This document shows, in pieces, positions 1 through 8,697 of a stretch of DNA of 64,000 nucleotides. The first letter of the stretch is position 1, and each line of letters opens with the position of its first letter. This DNA comes from Corynebacterium pollutisoli. Its GTDB lineage: Bacteria; Actinomycetota; Actinomycetes; Mycobacteriales; Mycobacteriaceae. The notes under the pieces are model-generated. The model saw only the letters and a list, made by a program, of their open reading frames with translations. It was not told the DNA's origin and did not search any database. Where the stretch lies: positions 372,001 to 436,000 of the forward strand of contig NZ_FXAR01000001.1 of assembly GCF_900177745.1 (NCBI RefSeq), read 5' to 3'. Position numbers and translations under genes: made by a program.

Positions 1-1
1 T

Positions 2-511
2 GCCGCCAAGTTCGCCGGCAACTACGCCGCCTCCCTGCTCGCGCAGGCCCAGGCGGAGGAGAAGGGCTGCGATCAGGTCGTGTGGCTCGACGCCATCGAG
101 CACACCTACATCGAGGAGATGGGTGGCATGAACCTGTTCTTCGTGTACGGCTCGGGCGAGGACGCGCGGATCGTCACCCCGGCGCTGTCCGGCTCCCTGC
201 TCGCCGGCGTCACCCGTGACTCGCTGCTGCAGGTCGCCCGCGACCTGGGCTACGAGACGGAGGAGAGGAAGATCTCCAAGTTCGAGTGGCGCGACGACGT
301 CGCCTCCGGTGCCATGACCGAGGCCATGGCCTGCGGTACGGCCGCCGTCATCACCCCGGTCGGCCGCGTGCTGTCCAACCACGGCGAATTCGAGATCAAC
401 GGCAACCAGCCGGGTGACATCACCATGGCCATGCGCGAGCGTCTCACCCACATCCAGCGCGGTGAGTACGAGGACACCCACGGCTGGGTGCACACGCTCG
501 TCGAGGCCTAA
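2..511 (+). CDS. ilvE: Branched-chain amino acid aminotransferase, C-terminal part
   Basis: This is the last 169 codons of a fold-type IV PLP aminotransferase; the frame is open from base 2, so the gene begins left of the window. It interconverts Leu, Ile and Val with their 2-oxo acids in the cytoplasm. Visible family features are the [10 protein letters not shown] block, a [15 protein letters not shown] segment and the [15 protein letters not shown] block that helps hold the cofactor phosphate. The PLP-binding lysine lies in the missing part. Its TAA overlaps the stop codon of the convergent cobT. The family assignment is firm; the gene symbol rests on the sequence and on the C. glutamicum-like neighbourhood. 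Confidence 0.95.
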   Translation, partial: AAKFAGNYAASLLAQAQAEEKGCDQVVWLDAIEHTYIEEMGGMNLFFVYGSGEDARIVTPALSGSLLAGVTRDSLLQVARDLGYETEERKISKFEWRDDVASGAMTEAMACGTAAVITPVGRVLSNHGEFEINGNQPGDITMAMRERLTHIQRGEYEDTHGWVHTLVEA

Positions 512-1488
512 TCAGCCTGCAGCGCGGCGGCCGCCTGCACCAGCGGGAGGGCCGCCAGCGCGCCGACCCCCTGGCCGGCGTTCATGTCCAGGGCCACCAG
601 GGGGGTGAGCTCGAGGGCCTGCAGCGCGATGAGGTGCGCGGGCTCCGGGGTCAGCTGGCCGGCCTGGCACCAGGCGCGGACCCCGGGGGAGAGACGTTCC
701 GCCAGGTAGGCGGCGACGGCGACGGGGGCACCGTCGAGAAGCAGGGGAGTGCGGCGGGCCGCGGACCGGGCGATGAACGCGGTGAGCGCCACGAGGTCGG
801 GGGACCCGATCCGGCGCAGCACCTCCTCCGGCTCGTCGGTGGTGCCGCGGACGCGGAACATCGCGTCGCGGATCGCCTCGACCTTGATCTTCCACAGCTC
901 GTCGGTGGTACCGGCCCCCGGCCCGACGACCGCGACGGGCTCCGTTCCCGTGAACGCGCCGAGCAGGGCCGCGGCGACGGTGGTGTTGCCCACGCCGAGG
1001 TCGCCTGGAATGAGCAGGTCAGCGCCGGAGTCGATCTCCTGGTCGGCGACACGGCGGCCGATCTCCACGGCGCGGGCGTACTGCTCCGCGTCCATGGCGT
1101 CCTCGACGTCGATGGCCCCGGTGGAGCGCGCCACGCGCTCCTCCCCCCAGGCCTCGTGGTCGAGGGATACGTCCACGACGCGTACCGACGCCCCCGTCGC
1201 CCGCGCCAGCACGTTCACCGGGCCGGCCCCGGACTCGATCTCCGCCGCGCGCTCCACGGAATGCCCCGCGGGGAGCAGCGACATGCCGCGCTGCGCCACA
1301 CCGTGATCACCCGCGAAGACGACCACCCGGCAGCGGCGCAGCGGCTGCGGGGGGTGAACCCCCTGGCAGGCGGCGATCCAGGCACCCAGCTCACGCAGGC
1401 GGCCCGTGCCGGAGTCCGCGCTCGCGGTGAGGGAGGCCTCCCCGGCGGATGCGTCGGGGGCGGTGATCGGCGTGGCGTCGATAAGCAT
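508..1488 (-). CDS. cobT: Divergent nicotinate-nucleotide--dimethylbenzimidazole phosphoribosyltransferase
   Basis: A 326-residue protein of the CobT family, which activates the lower ligand base of cobalamin. The family core is visible: [14 protein letters not shown] near residues 55-70, [14 protein letters not shown] near 90-105, [14 protein letters not shown] near 160-175 and [14 protein letters not shown] near the C-terminus. Three usually conserved spots differ. The N-terminal KPPGSLGRLE-type motif reads [11 protein letters not shown], the GEMGIGNTT glutamate is Asp, and the GEGTGA glutamate, the catalytic base in the Salmonella enzyme, is Gln. No cobU or cobS lies beside it. It starts with ATG 2 bases past the stop of the upstream DUF3043 gene, so the two are probably cotranscribed. 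It may be active with altered specificity or may be decaying. Confidence 0.88.
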   Translation of the reverse strand: MLIDATPITAPDASAGEASLTASADSGTGRLRELGAWIAACQGVHPPQPLRRCRVVVFAGDHGVAQRGMSLLPAGHSVERAAEIESGAGPVNVLARATGASVRVVDVSLDHEAWGEERVARSTGAIDVEDAMDAEQYARAVEIGRRVADQEIDSGADLLIPGDLGVGNTTVAAALLGAFTGTEPVAVVGPGAGTTDELWKIKVEAIRDAMFRVRGTTDEPEEVLRRIGSPDLVALTAFIARSAARRTPLLLDGAPVAVAAYLAERLSPGVRAWCQAGQLTPEPAHLIALQALELTPLVALDMNAGQGVGALAALPLVQAAAALQAD

Positions 1489-1490
1489 GG

Positions 1491-2192
1491 CTACACCTTA
1501 TCGCCGACGGCGACGCGCGGCTTCGGCGAACGCCACTTCCGCGGCTGCGTCATGCGGGAGTAGGCGTAGAAGCCCAGACCCAGGCCGGTGGCGGTGGTGT
1601 CCGGGAACTTCTCGCGGACCGCCTTGTTCGCGGCCGAACCGGCCCACACGCCCTCGATGAAGAAGACCACCATGAGCGCCATGGCGATGAGCGACATGAT
1701 GTTGGCGAAGGTCGGCGCGAACGTGCCGATGAACATGATCACCAGCAGGCCGAGCGCCACCGGGAGGACCCAGTTGTTGATGAAACGGCGGGAGTCCACC
1801 CAGTCGCGGACGAAACGACGCTCCACGCCCTGGTCGCGGGGGAGGAGGTAGCGCTCGTCGCCGGAGTCCATCGCCTTCTGCACCTCACGCTGGTGCCTCC
1901 GGTTCTCTTCCCGCTCCTTGTTCTTGTACGCCTTCCACTCCTCCTTGGACATGGACTTCTTCAGTTCCTTGCGCTGCGCGCTGGCCTGGGCCTGGGAACG
2001 GGGGGCGTTGCGGTCACGGATGACACCGCGCTCGATCTCCACCTCACGGCGCTTCGGGGTGGGGCGACCCTTCGGCGGGGTGTAACCCTTCGGGCGGGGC
2101 TGCTCCTGCTCGGCCGGAGCAGGGGTGGGATCCGGCGTCGCCGCGGGCTCGACCGGGGATGATTCGTCAGATTTCTGCCAGGGGAGTTTCAC
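1491..2192 (-). CDS. DUF3043 family membrane protein
   Basis: A 233-residue protein of the actinobacterial DUF3043 family; its function is unknown. From the chosen GTG start it begins KLPWQKSDES, followed by a Pro/Glu/Lys-rich, strongly charged cytoplasmic stretch (roughly residues 15-120). Two hydrophobic segments near residues 145-190 (WVLPVALGLLVIMFIGTFAP and IMSLIAMALMVVFFIEGVW) form a hairpin, and a short basic tail follows. Longer in-frame starts upstream encode an atypical N-terminus and run into the promoter region of the divergent Fe-S gene, so the GTG at 2192 is preferred. The stop is 2 bases before cobT. Confidence 0.85.
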   Translation of the reverse strand: MKLPWQKSDESSPVEPAATPDPTPAPAEQEQPRPKGYTPPKGRPTPKRREVEIERGVIRDRNAPRSQAQASAQRKELKKSMSKEEWKAYKNKEREENRRHQREVQKAMDSGDERYLLPRDQGVERRFVRDWVDSRRFINNWVLPVALGLLVIMFIGTFAPTFANIMSLIAMALMVVFFIEGVWAGSAANKAVREKFPDTTATGLGLGFYAYSRMTQPRKWRSPKPRVAVGDKV

Positions 2193-2335
2193 GTGTCCCA
2201 GGCTACAAGGCGGATGCCGCGGGACGGGAATACGGGTCACCGACGTCGTGTTGTGTATGGGTGAGCGCACTCATTCTCGGACGACGAGTATGGTGGGCGC
2301 GTAACGAAGCTTCCCCCGCTAAGGAGATCAACACC

Positions 2336-2680
2336 ATGACCGCTCCCGCATCCAGCACCGGCGTCATCCTCACCGACGCCGCCGCCGCCAAGGCGAAGGC
2401 ACTCCTCGACCAGGAGGGTCGTGACGACCTGGCCCTGCGCATCGCCGTCCAGCCGGGTGGCTGCGCCGGTCTGCGTTACCAGCTGTACTTCGACGACCGT
2501 GACCTCGACGGTGACAAGGTCGACGAGATCGGCGGCGTCCGCCTCGTCGTCGACAAGATGAGCGTCCCGTACCTCACCGGTGCGAAGATCGACTTCGCCG
2601 ACACCATCGAGTCCCAGGGTTTCACCATCGACAACCCGAACGCCGGCGGTGCCTGCGCCTGCGGCGACTCCTTCAACTGA
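2336..2680 (+). CDS. erpA: A-type iron-sulfur cluster insertion protein (HesB/IscA/ErpA)
   Basis: A 114-residue A-type carrier that accepts and delivers Fe-S clusters to apoproteins in the cytoplasm. The three cluster-binding cysteines are present in the usual pattern, one in QPGGCAGLRY and two in GACACGDSF close to the C-terminus. The length is normal for the family. The ATG at 2336 has AAGGAG ten bases upstream; a longer in-frame extension has no family similarity. The divergent DUF3043-cobT unit lies upstream and a bidirectional hairpin terminator follows. Whether it is best called ErpA or SufA/IscA cannot be decided from sequence alone. Confidence 0.93.
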   Translation: MTAPASSTGVILTDAAAAKAKALLDQEGRDDLALRIAVQPGGCAGLRYQLYFDDRDLDGDKVDEIGGVRLVVDKMSVPYLTGAKIDFADTIESQGFTIDNPNAGGACACGDSFN

Positions 2681-2697
2681 TTCGTCACTCGACGATA

Positions 2698-2735
2698 AAG
2701 GCGCCTGCACTCCCGTGGGGGAGGGCAGGCGCCTT
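2698..2735. terminator. Bidirectional intrinsic terminator between erpA and ltsA
   Basis: An 11-bp perfect inverted repeat, AAGGCGCCTGC at 2698-2708 and its complement at 2725-2735, surrounds a 16-base loop. It sits between two convergent genes and carries A-rich and T-rich flanks on the outer sides, so it can serve both strands. Confidence 0.8.
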
Positions 2736-2753
2736 CGCGCGTCATCCGGCGGA

Positions 2754-4676
2754 TCAGATGTCCACCGGGTAGTCCTTCTCCTCGATCCGCGGATCGATGC
2801 GGTTCTCCACGAAGATGCCGTGCCAGACCATGAAGGCCAGGACGGTCCACAGGCGGCGCGAGTGGTCGGAGACACCGTCGCGGTGCTCCCTGAGCATCTC
2901 GAGGACGGCCTTCCGGTCGAAGATGTCGTCCGTCTGGGAGTCGGTGATGGTGTCCTGGGCCCAGCCGTAGAGCTCGTCGCCGGCCAGCCAGTGGCGCATC
3001 GGCACCGGGAAACCCAGCTTCTTCCGGTGGAGGACGTGCGGCGGCACGATCTGCTCCATCGCCTTGCGCAGGGCGTACTTGGTGGTGCCCCCGGCGATCT
3101 TCAGGTCGTGCGGGATGGTCTGCGCGACCTCGAACACCTCCTTGTCCAGGAAGGGCACGCGCAGCTCCAGGGAGTTGGCCATGTTGATCTTGTCGGCCTT
3201 GACCAGGATGTCGCCGCGCATCCAGGTGAACAGGTCGAGGTGCTGCATGCGGGCGACCGGGTCCATGTGACGGGACTGCGCGTAGACGGGGGCGGTGACC
3301 TCCTTGTGGTCCCACTCCTCCTTCGCCCAGGGCAGGACGCGCTGCAGCTGCTCGAAGTTGAAGGAGCGGGCGTTGCCGTAATAGCGCTCCTCCATCGTCA
3401 TGGAGCCGCGGTCGAGGAGGGACTTGCCCTTCATCCCGTCGGGCAGGACGCGGGAGAGGCGGCCGAGGCCGCGGCGCAGCGGGGTGGGCACCTTCTCGAA
3501 GGCCGCGAGGGAGAGCGGCTCCTTATAAATGGTGTAACCGCCGAAGAGCTCGTCGGCGCCCTCGCCCGAGAGGACGACCTTGACGTGCTTGCGGGCCTCC
3601 TGCGCCACGAAGAACAGCGGCACGAGGGAGGGGTCGGCGACCGGGTCGTCGAGGTACCACATGATCTTCGGGATCGCGTCGGCGTACTCCTCGGGGGAGA
3701 CCACCTTGACGATGTGCTCCACACCGATCGCGGCGGCCGACTCCGCGGCGACGTCGACCTCCGAGTAACCCTCCCGCTCGAAGCCGGTGGTGAAGGTGAG
3801 CAGGTTCGGGTTGTGGCGCTTGGCCAGGGTGGCGATCGCGGTGGAGTCGATGCCGCCGGAGAGGAAGGAACCGACGGTGACGTCGGCGCGCATGTGCTTC
3901 TCGACGCTGTCCTCCAGGGCGCGGGCGATCCGGTCGAAGAGATCCTGCTCGGAGCCCTTCGGCACCGGGGTGACGTCGAAACGCGGCTTGAAGTAGCGCT
4001 CGGCGGTGACGGTGTCGCCGGCCTTGAGCGTGGCGGTGCAGCCGGACTCGAGGCGGCGGATCCCGGCGTGGAGGGACTCCGGCTCGGGCACGTACTGGAG
4101 GTCGACGTAGTGCTCGATGGCGCGGCGGTCAAGGTCCAGGCCGAGACCCAGCTCGGGGGCCATCTCCAGGATGGACTTCTTCTCGGAGGAGAAGACGGTG
4201 CCGGCCGGGGTGGTGGCGTAGAACAGCGGCTTGATGCCGAACTGGTCGCGGGCGACGAACAGCGTCTTCTCCTGGGTGTCCCAGATGGCGAAGGCGAACA
4301 TGCCCCGCAGGTGCTCGACGACGTCCTCGCCCCAGTGGTGGTAGCCGACGACGATGGTCTCGGAGTCACCCTCGGTGCGGAACTCCAGTCCCGCGGCACT
4401 GAGCTCCTCGCGCAGCTCGACGTAGTTGTAGATTTCGCCGTTGAAGACGAGGGCGTAGCGGGCCGGGTTGTCCTCCGGGCCCCACACCAGGGGCTGGTGG
4501 GAGTGCTCGAGGTCGACGATGGACAGACGGTTGAAGCCGAAGACGACGTCGTCGTCGTGCCAGGTGCCGGCGTCGTCGGGTCCGCGGTGGCGCATGCACG
4601 GAAGCGCGCGGGTCACTGCGTCGACGAACGAGCCGGCATCACCGTCGGCCGTGAGCATGCCAAGAAAACCGCACAT
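2754..4676 (-). CDS. ltsA: Glutamine-hydrolysing asparagine-synthetase-type amidotransferase LtsA
   Basis: A 640-residue two-domain amidotransferase. Mature Cys2 follows the start Met (MCGFLGML), which is the class II glutaminase nucleophile. The N-terminal domain has RHRGPDDAG and the NGEIYNY block, and the synthetase domain carries the SGGIDSTA ATP-pyrophosphatase loop near residue 275. In C. glutamicum the orthologue is LtsA, which amidates the side chain of meso-diaminopimelate in peptidoglycan and affects lysozyme and temperature sensitivity. The position, divergent from ctaC, supports LtsA over ordinary AsnB. It begins with ATG 4676 behind GAGGAG, which directly follows a TATATA-type -10 sequence, so the leader must be very short. 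Confidence 0.93.
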   Translation of the reverse strand: MCGFLGMLTADGDAGSFVDAVTRALPCMRHRGPDDAGTWHDDDVVFGFNRLSIVDLEHSHQPLVWGPEDNPARYALVFNGEIYNYVELREELSAAGLEFRTEGDSETIVVGYHHWGEDVVEHLRGMFAFAIWDTQEKTLFVARDQFGIKPLFYATTPAGTVFSSEKKSILEMAPELGLGLDLDRRAIEHYVDLQYVPEPESLHAGIRRLESGCTATLKAGDTVTAERYFKPRFDVTPVPKGSEQDLFDRIARALEDSVEKHMRADVTVGSFLSGGIDSTAIATLAKRHNPNLLTFTTGFEREGYSEVDVAAESAAAIGVEHIVKVVSPEEYADAIPKIMWYLDDPVADPSLVPLFFVAQEARKHVKVVLSGEGADELFGGYTIYKEPLSLAAFEKVPTPLRRGLGRLSRVLPDGMKGKSLLDRGSMTMEERYYGNARSFNFEQLQRVLPWAKEEWDHKEVTAPVYAQSRHMDPVARMQHLDLFTWMRGDILVKADKINMANSLELRVPFLDKEVFEVAQTIPHDLKIAGGTTKYALRKAMEQIVPPHVLHRKKLGFPVPMRHWLAGDELYGWAQDTITDSQTDDIFDRKAVLEMLREHRDGVSDHSRRLWTVLAFMVWHGIFVENRIDPRIEEKDYPVDI

Positions 4677-5091
4677 GTGGAAATGTTCTCCTCTATATAA
4701 CGGACGTAGTCGGTCCTACGATACGGCCCGGGGGCGTCGGGAAGCGACACCGGCACGTCCAAAGTGACGCGGCTCGCTTCGGCCCTGTTCGGAGGGTGGT
4801 GGGGGCAGGGGGTGAAAAGGGTCCACTTACGGGTGGATACTTTCGGATGATGCCGGGACCTGCGGATTGTGAAATGGGTAACACCGTTTCGGTACCGGGT
4901 GGGGCATCATTCGCGGGTAACCCCATATGGGCTGTAACATCCGGGGTACTTCGAGGAGCACCGGTGGCTTCCTGATCGAAGCAGCGGGACGGAAACAGCG
5001 TGGATAACCACAGTGAATGAACTATCCTGCAGTATCAGGAATGCTTAAACCAGTGTTCAAGGATTTAGTGTGGACAGGAAGGCAGACACAC
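4677..5091. other. Divergent ltsA-ctaC promoter region (415 bases, no gene)
   Basis: No convincing gene is seen. The left edge holds the ltsA promoter, with a TTATATAG -10-like element immediately before its Shine-Dalgarno sequence. The middle carries a GlxR-like palindrome at 4868-4883. The right edge holds the ctaC ribosome-binding site AGGAAGG at 5076-5082. Several AT-rich tracts between 5020 and 5070 could be the ctaC -10, but none stands out. Confidence 0.6.
4868..4883. promoter_or_regulatory. Candidate GlxR (CRP-type) site upstream of ctaC
   Basis: TGTGA-N6-TAACA differs at one position from the TGTGA-N6-TCACA consensus of the corynebacterial cAMP receptor GlxR. Cytochrome oxidase genes are known GlxR targets in C. 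glutamicum. The site lies about 210 bases before ctaC, and the operator function is inferred. Confidence 0.4.
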
Positions 5092-6186
5092 GTGGAACAG
5101 CGTAAGAAGCGTGGCTTCGCCCGTAAGGCGGGTCTCGGCGGTGTGATGGCCCTCGGCGGCCTCGCCCTTGCCGGTTGTGACGTGGCTCCCCCGGAGAGCG
5201 TCGGCAGGATCATCGGCATGGGTTGGCCGACGGGTATCACCCCGGAGGCGACCGCCATGTACAACTTCTGGGTCTGGGTCTGGGTCACCGCCTGGATCAT
5301 CGGCATCATCATGTGGGCTCTCATGCTCGTGGCCGTCTTCAGCTGGAACGCCAAGAAGGCGGAGAAGGCCGGCAAGGGCGAGTTCCCGAAGCAGCTGCAG
5401 TACAACGTGCCGCTCGAGCTCGTGCTCACCATCCTGCCGATCTTCATCGTCATGGGTCTGTTCTTCTTCACCGTCCAGACCCAGCAGAAGGTCACCGCTC
5501 TGGACAAGAACCCGGAGGTCACCGTCGACGTGACCGCCTTCCAGTGGAACTGGAAGTTCGGCTACCAGAACGTCGCCGCTGGCTTGAGCCCGACCGGCTC
5601 CGAGTACGACGGCGCCGACGAGGAGCGTCAGGCCCTGGCCGACGCCACCCGCCACGACGATCCGGAGACGGTCAAGAACCCGAACCCGATCCACGGCATG
5701 TCCAAGGGCGACCAGTCCTACCTGAACTTCAACCAGATCGAGACCGTCGGCACCACCGACGAGATCCCGGTCCTGGTTCTCCCCTCCAACACCCCGATCG
5801 AGTTCCAGCTCGCCTCCGGCGATGTGGCTCACTCCTTCTGGATCCCGGAGTTCCTCTTCAAGCGTGACGCCTTCGCTCACCCGGAGGCCAACCAGCAGCA
5901 GCGTGCCTTCCAGATCGAGGCCATCGAGGAGGAGGGCGCCTTCGTCGGACGCTGTGCCGAGATGTGCGGTACCTACCACGCCATGATGAACTTCGAGCTC
6001 CGTGTCGTCTCCCCGGAGGCCTTCACCGAGTACCTGCAGTTCCGCATCGACAACCCGGATGCCCCGAACTCCGAGGCTCTGGCCTCCATCGGTGAGGCTC
6101 CGTACGCCACCACCACCCACCCGTTCAACTCGTCCCGTCAGACCTGGGACGGCGAGAACTACGTGGACCACAACGCCAACATCTAA
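5092..6186 (+). CDS. ctaC: Cytochrome c oxidase (aa3) subunit II
   Basis: A 364-residue lipoprotein subunit that carries the binuclear CuA centre and passes electrons from the bcc complex to subunit I. The GTG at 5092 is preferred over upstream ATGs because AGGAAGG lies nine bases before it and the protein then begins with a clean lipoprotein signal ending LALAGC. Two further membrane spans follow (about residues 60-80 and 105-125). The CuA ligands are visible as DVAHSFW and CAEMCGTYHAMM. An insertion of roughly 30-40 residues between QWNWKFGYQ and the ETVGTTDEIP block is typical of actinobacterial CtaC that docks onto diheme QcrC. ctaF follows after 15 bases. Confidence 0.96.
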   Translation: MEQRKKRGFARKAGLGGVMALGGLALAGCDVAPPESVGRIIGMGWPTGITPEATAMYNFWVWVWVTAWIIGIIMWALMLVAVFSWNAKKAEKAGKGEFPKQLQYNVPLELVLTILPIFIVMGLFFFTVQTQQKVTALDKNPEVTVDVTAFQWNWKFGYQNVAAGLSPTGSEYDGADEERQALADATRHDDPETVKNPNPIHGMSKGDQSYLNFNQIETVGTTDEIPVLVLPSNTPIEFQLASGDVAHSFWIPEFLFKRDAFAHPEANQQQRAFQIEAIEEEGAFVGRCAEMCGTYHAMMNFELRVVSPEAFTEYLQFRIDNPDAPNSEALASIGEAPYATTTHPFNSSRQTWDGENYVDHNANI

Positions 6187-6201
6187 CGGAGGAATTTCAC
6201 C

Positions 6202-6633
6202 ATGAACTCTGGTTCTAAGCTGATGTACGGCATCGCCGCGTTCCTCGCTCTGATGTCTGTCATCTACATCTTCGGTACCGGTTTCGTCGGCGACGACGGT
6301 TACCTCGGTGGTACCGAGTGGGTCGGCGTCACCGCCCTGATCCTCTCCACCGCACTGGCAGTCATGCTGGGTGTGTACCTCCACTTCACCTCCTCCCGCA
6401 GCGACATCCTCCCCGAGGACTGGGAAGAGGCCGAGGTCGAGGACAAGGCCGGTATCCTCGGCTTCTTCTCCCCGAACTCCATCTATCCGCTGTGGATGGC
6501 CGGCGCTGTCGGTGTCACCGGTCTGGGTATCGCCTTCTGGCACTTCTGGCTCATCGCCATGGGCGCCATCCTGCTGATCTGGGCCACCTACGGCCTGAGC
6601 CTGCAGTACGGTCTGCCGAAGGAGAAGCACTAG
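6202..6633 (+). CDS. ctaF: Cytochrome c oxidase subunit IV (actinobacterial type)
   Basis: A 143-residue integral membrane subunit found with aa3 oxidases of actinobacteria. Four hydrophobic segments are visible (about residues 8-28, 38-58, 94-112 and 114-135), with the charged segment [15 protein letters not shown] on one side. It is not a redox subunit; the family stabilises the bcc-aa3 supercomplex. It starts at ATG 6202 behind GGAGGAA and is coupled to ctaC. A hairpin terminator follows. Confidence 0.93.
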   Translation: MNSGSKLMYGIAAFLALMSVIYIFGTGFVGDDGYLGGTEWVGVTALILSTALAVMLGVYLHFTSSRSDILPEDWEEAEVEDKAGILGFFSPNSIYPLWMAGAVGVTGLGIAFWHFWLIAMGAILLIWATYGLSLQYGLPKEKH

Positions 6634-6671
6634 CCTTCTCGGCGGCCTGACCCGCCACACAAATCTCGATT

Positions 6672-6702
6672 GAGGCACTCGTCCCCCCGGGGCGGGTGCC
6701 TC
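6672..6702 (+). terminator. Terminator after ctaF
   Basis: A 10-bp stem, GAGGCACTCG at 6672-6681 and CGGGTGCCTC at 6693-6702 with one G-U pair, encloses an 11-base loop. No long T tract follows, so efficiency is uncertain, but it closes the ctaCF unit. Confidence 0.6.
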
Positions 6703-7123
6703 GTCGTGATTCAGGGAGCGTGACGACGCCGCGTGCGGCGGGGGAGAAGGGGCGTCGATAAGCGCCCCGCGGGCGGGAAAGCCCAGCGTGCAGGGGGTCA
6801 ACCGAAAGTTGGTACCGGCGGATGAGGCCCGGAAACCCGTGTGATTTACATCTCTTGAGGTCATCGTGTCGATCTCCGGACGAACCGCGGGGAATGGGGT
6901 AGGGTAACGCCCAACGAGTGCCACGGGGGGTATTCGAGACAATCGGGGAAGATGACCTGCACAAACGCCGCGTCGGATGGCAGCGGAAAAAGTTCCCGCG
7001 GGTGTAGAGGAATCTTTCGGGGGCACCTCAACAAAGAAAACCGCAGGTGATATTCCCAATTCTGCTGCGGGAGCGGGGGGAGTTGAAGTGACTTTGTGCG
7101 CCGGAGCGGTCATACTAGTCAGC
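6703..7123. other. Upstream region of ctaE-qcrCAB (about 420 bases, no gene)
   Basis: The ctaE frame is open back to 6977, but that extension is low-complexity and lacks family similarity, so I treat the region as untranslated. It contains one copy of the enriched 11-mer at 6753-6763, a weak GlxR-like sequence TGTGA-N6-TCTCT at 6840-6855, and the candidate ctaE promoter at its right edge. Confidence 0.6.
7088..7116 (+). promoter_or_regulatory. Candidate leaderless promoter of ctaE-qcrCAB
   Basis: GTGACT at 7088-7093 and CATACT at 7111-7116 are separated by 17 bases, and the ctaE GTG begins seven bases after the -10. This predicts a transcript starting at or next to the start codon. Confidence 0.45.
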
Positions 7124-7738
7124 GTGACGAGCGCAGTTTCAAACTCAGGTATGGCAGCACCACAGCGTGTTCCCGCACTGAACCGACCCAACATGGTCAG
7201 TGTCGGCACGATTGTGTTCCTGTCTCAGGAATTGATGTTCTTCGCCGGACTCTTCGCGATGTACTTCACCTCGCGTGCGAACGGCCTGGCAGGCGACTGG
7301 AATGAGCAGACAGCAAACCTCAACGTGCTGTTCGGCTTCATCATCACGGCCATTCTGGTCGCCTCCTCGGTTACCTCGCAGTTCGGCGTCTTCGCAGCAG
7401 AAAGGGGTGACGTTTACGGACTCCGTCGTTGGTACCTCATCACCGTTGGTCTGGCAGTGGGCTTCCTCGCCTTCCTGGCATACGAGTGGTACGAGCTCAT
7501 CCTCCACGGAGTGACCGTCCAGTCGAGCGTCTTCGGCTCGGTCTTCTACATCATCACGGGCTTCCACGCCGCACACGTGACTGCAGGTGTTATCGCCTTC
7601 ATCGTCATTCTGCGACGTATCACCGTGTCCAAGTTCACGCCGGCACAGGCCACCGCCGCCATGGCAGTGTCCTACTACTGGCACTTCGTTGACGTCATTT
7701 GGGTCGGCGTCTTCATCACTCTCTACCTTGTCCAGTAG
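7124..7738 (+). CDS. ctaE: Cytochrome c oxidase (aa3) subunit III
   Basis: A 204-residue, five-helix subunit III. The protein after the GTG at 7124 reads TSAVSNSGMAAPQRV and then RPNMVSVGTIVFLSQELMFF, matching the known corynebacterial N-terminus; the upstream open frame does not. The conserved glutamate of SQELMFFAG and the ends FHAAHV and YYWHFVDVIW are present. It leads the ctaE-qcrC-qcrA-qcrB operon, separated from ctaC as in related genomes. No Shine-Dalgarno sequence precedes the start, in line with a leaderless mRNA. Confidence 0.95.
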   Translation: MTSAVSNSGMAAPQRVPALNRPNMVSVGTIVFLSQELMFFAGLFAMYFTSRANGLAGDWNEQTANLNVLFGFIITAILVASSVTSQFGVFAAERGDVYGLRRWYLITVGLAVGFLAFLAYEWYELILHGVTVQSSVFGSVFYIITGFHAAHVTAGVIAFIVILRRITVSKFTPAQATAAMAVSYYWHFVDVIWVGVFITLYLVQ

Positions 7739-7806
7739 GCCGTAGCCTGCCGAGCAATCGGCCTGCAGCCATTCACTTTCCACACCGAAATTTCTAAAGG
7801 AAAATG

Positions 7807-8697
7807 ATGGATACCAATCCGAACATTGCCGCCAACGGCGACGAGCAGTCGCCCGCGTCGGCCAAGAAGGCCCGCAGCCGCCGCAAGATGCGCCGGACTG
7901 CCGTCGGTGCCTTCGCGCTCACCCTGGGTCTCACCGGCGCCGGCGTCCTCGCCACCGCCCTGACCCCGGACGCGCAGGTCGCCACCGCACAGCGTGACGA
8001 CCAGGCACTCATCCAGGAGGGCAAGGACCTCTACGACGTCGCCTGCATCACCTGTCACGGTGCCAACCTCCAGGGCGTGCAGGACCGCGGTCCGTCCCTG
8101 ATCGGTATCGGCGAGGGCGCCGTGTACTTCCAGGTCCACTCCGGCCGTATGCCGATGATGTCCAACGACGCTCAGGCTGAGCGTAAGACCCCGCGTTACA
8201 CCGAGGCCCAGTCCCTCGCCATGGCCGCCTACGTGGCAGCCAACGGCGGCGGCCCGGAGCTCGTGTACAACGAGGACGGCACCCTTGCCATGGAGGAGCT
8301 CCGCGGCAAGAACTACAACGGCATGATCGACGCCCAGGACATCGCCCGTGGTGGCGAGCTGTTCCGTCTGAACTGCGCCTCCTGCCACAGCTTCACCGGC
8401 CGTGGCGGCGCACTGTCCTCCGGTAAGTATGCACCGCCGCTGGATCCCGCCAACGAGCAGGAGATCTACCAGGCGATGCTCACCGGCCCGCAGAACATGC
8501 CGAAGTTCTCCGACCGTCAGCTCTCCGCTGACGAGAAGAAGGACATCATCGCCTTCATCAAGGCCACCAAGGAGACCCCGTCTCCGGGTGGCTGGGGCCT
8601 GGGCGGCCTCGGCCCGGTGTCTGAGGGTATGGCCATGTGGTTCATCGGCATCACCATCCTGGGTCTTGCCGCTATGTGGATTGGATCGCGTTCATGA
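7807..8697 (+). CDS. qcrC: Diheme cytochrome cc subunit of the bcc complex
   Basis: A 296-residue membrane-anchored cytochrome c1 with two c-type haems, which passes electrons straight to CtaC without a soluble cytochrome c. The haem sites CITCH and CASCH define two cytochrome c domains (about residues 60-140 and 160-250). An N-terminal Arg/Lys-rich stretch precedes a signal-anchor, and a C-terminal helix ([19 protein letters not shown]) anchors the protein. Two ATGs occur at 7804 and 7807; AAAGGA at 7796-7801 gives better spacing to the second. The stop overlaps the start of qcrA as ATGA. Confidence 0.96.
   Translation: MDTNPNIAANGDEQSPASAKKARSRRKMRRTAVGAFALTLGLTGAGVLATALTPDAQVATAQRDDQALIQEGKDLYDVACITCHGANLQGVQDRGPSLIGIGEGAVYFQVHSGRMPMMSNDAQAERKTPRYTEAQSLAMAAYVAANGGGPELVYNEDGTLAMEELRGKNYNGMIDAQDIARGGELFRLNCASCHSFTGRGGALSSGKYAPPLDPANEQEIYQAMLTGPQNMPKFSDRQLSADEKKDIIAFIKATKETPSPGGWGLGGLGPVSEGMAMWFIGITILGLAAMWIGSRS

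Noticed and set aside
2580..4700. A 706-codon plus-strand frame opposite ltsA
   Set aside because: It is antisense to a conserved amidotransferase, begins inside erpA, and is a low-complexity Val/Leu/Gly/Asp sequence.
5065..7209. A 714-codon minus-strand frame opposite ctaC, ctaF and the ctaE upstream region
   Set aside because: It covers conserved oxidase genes on the other strand and has shadow-type composition. No start signal or known motif is visible.
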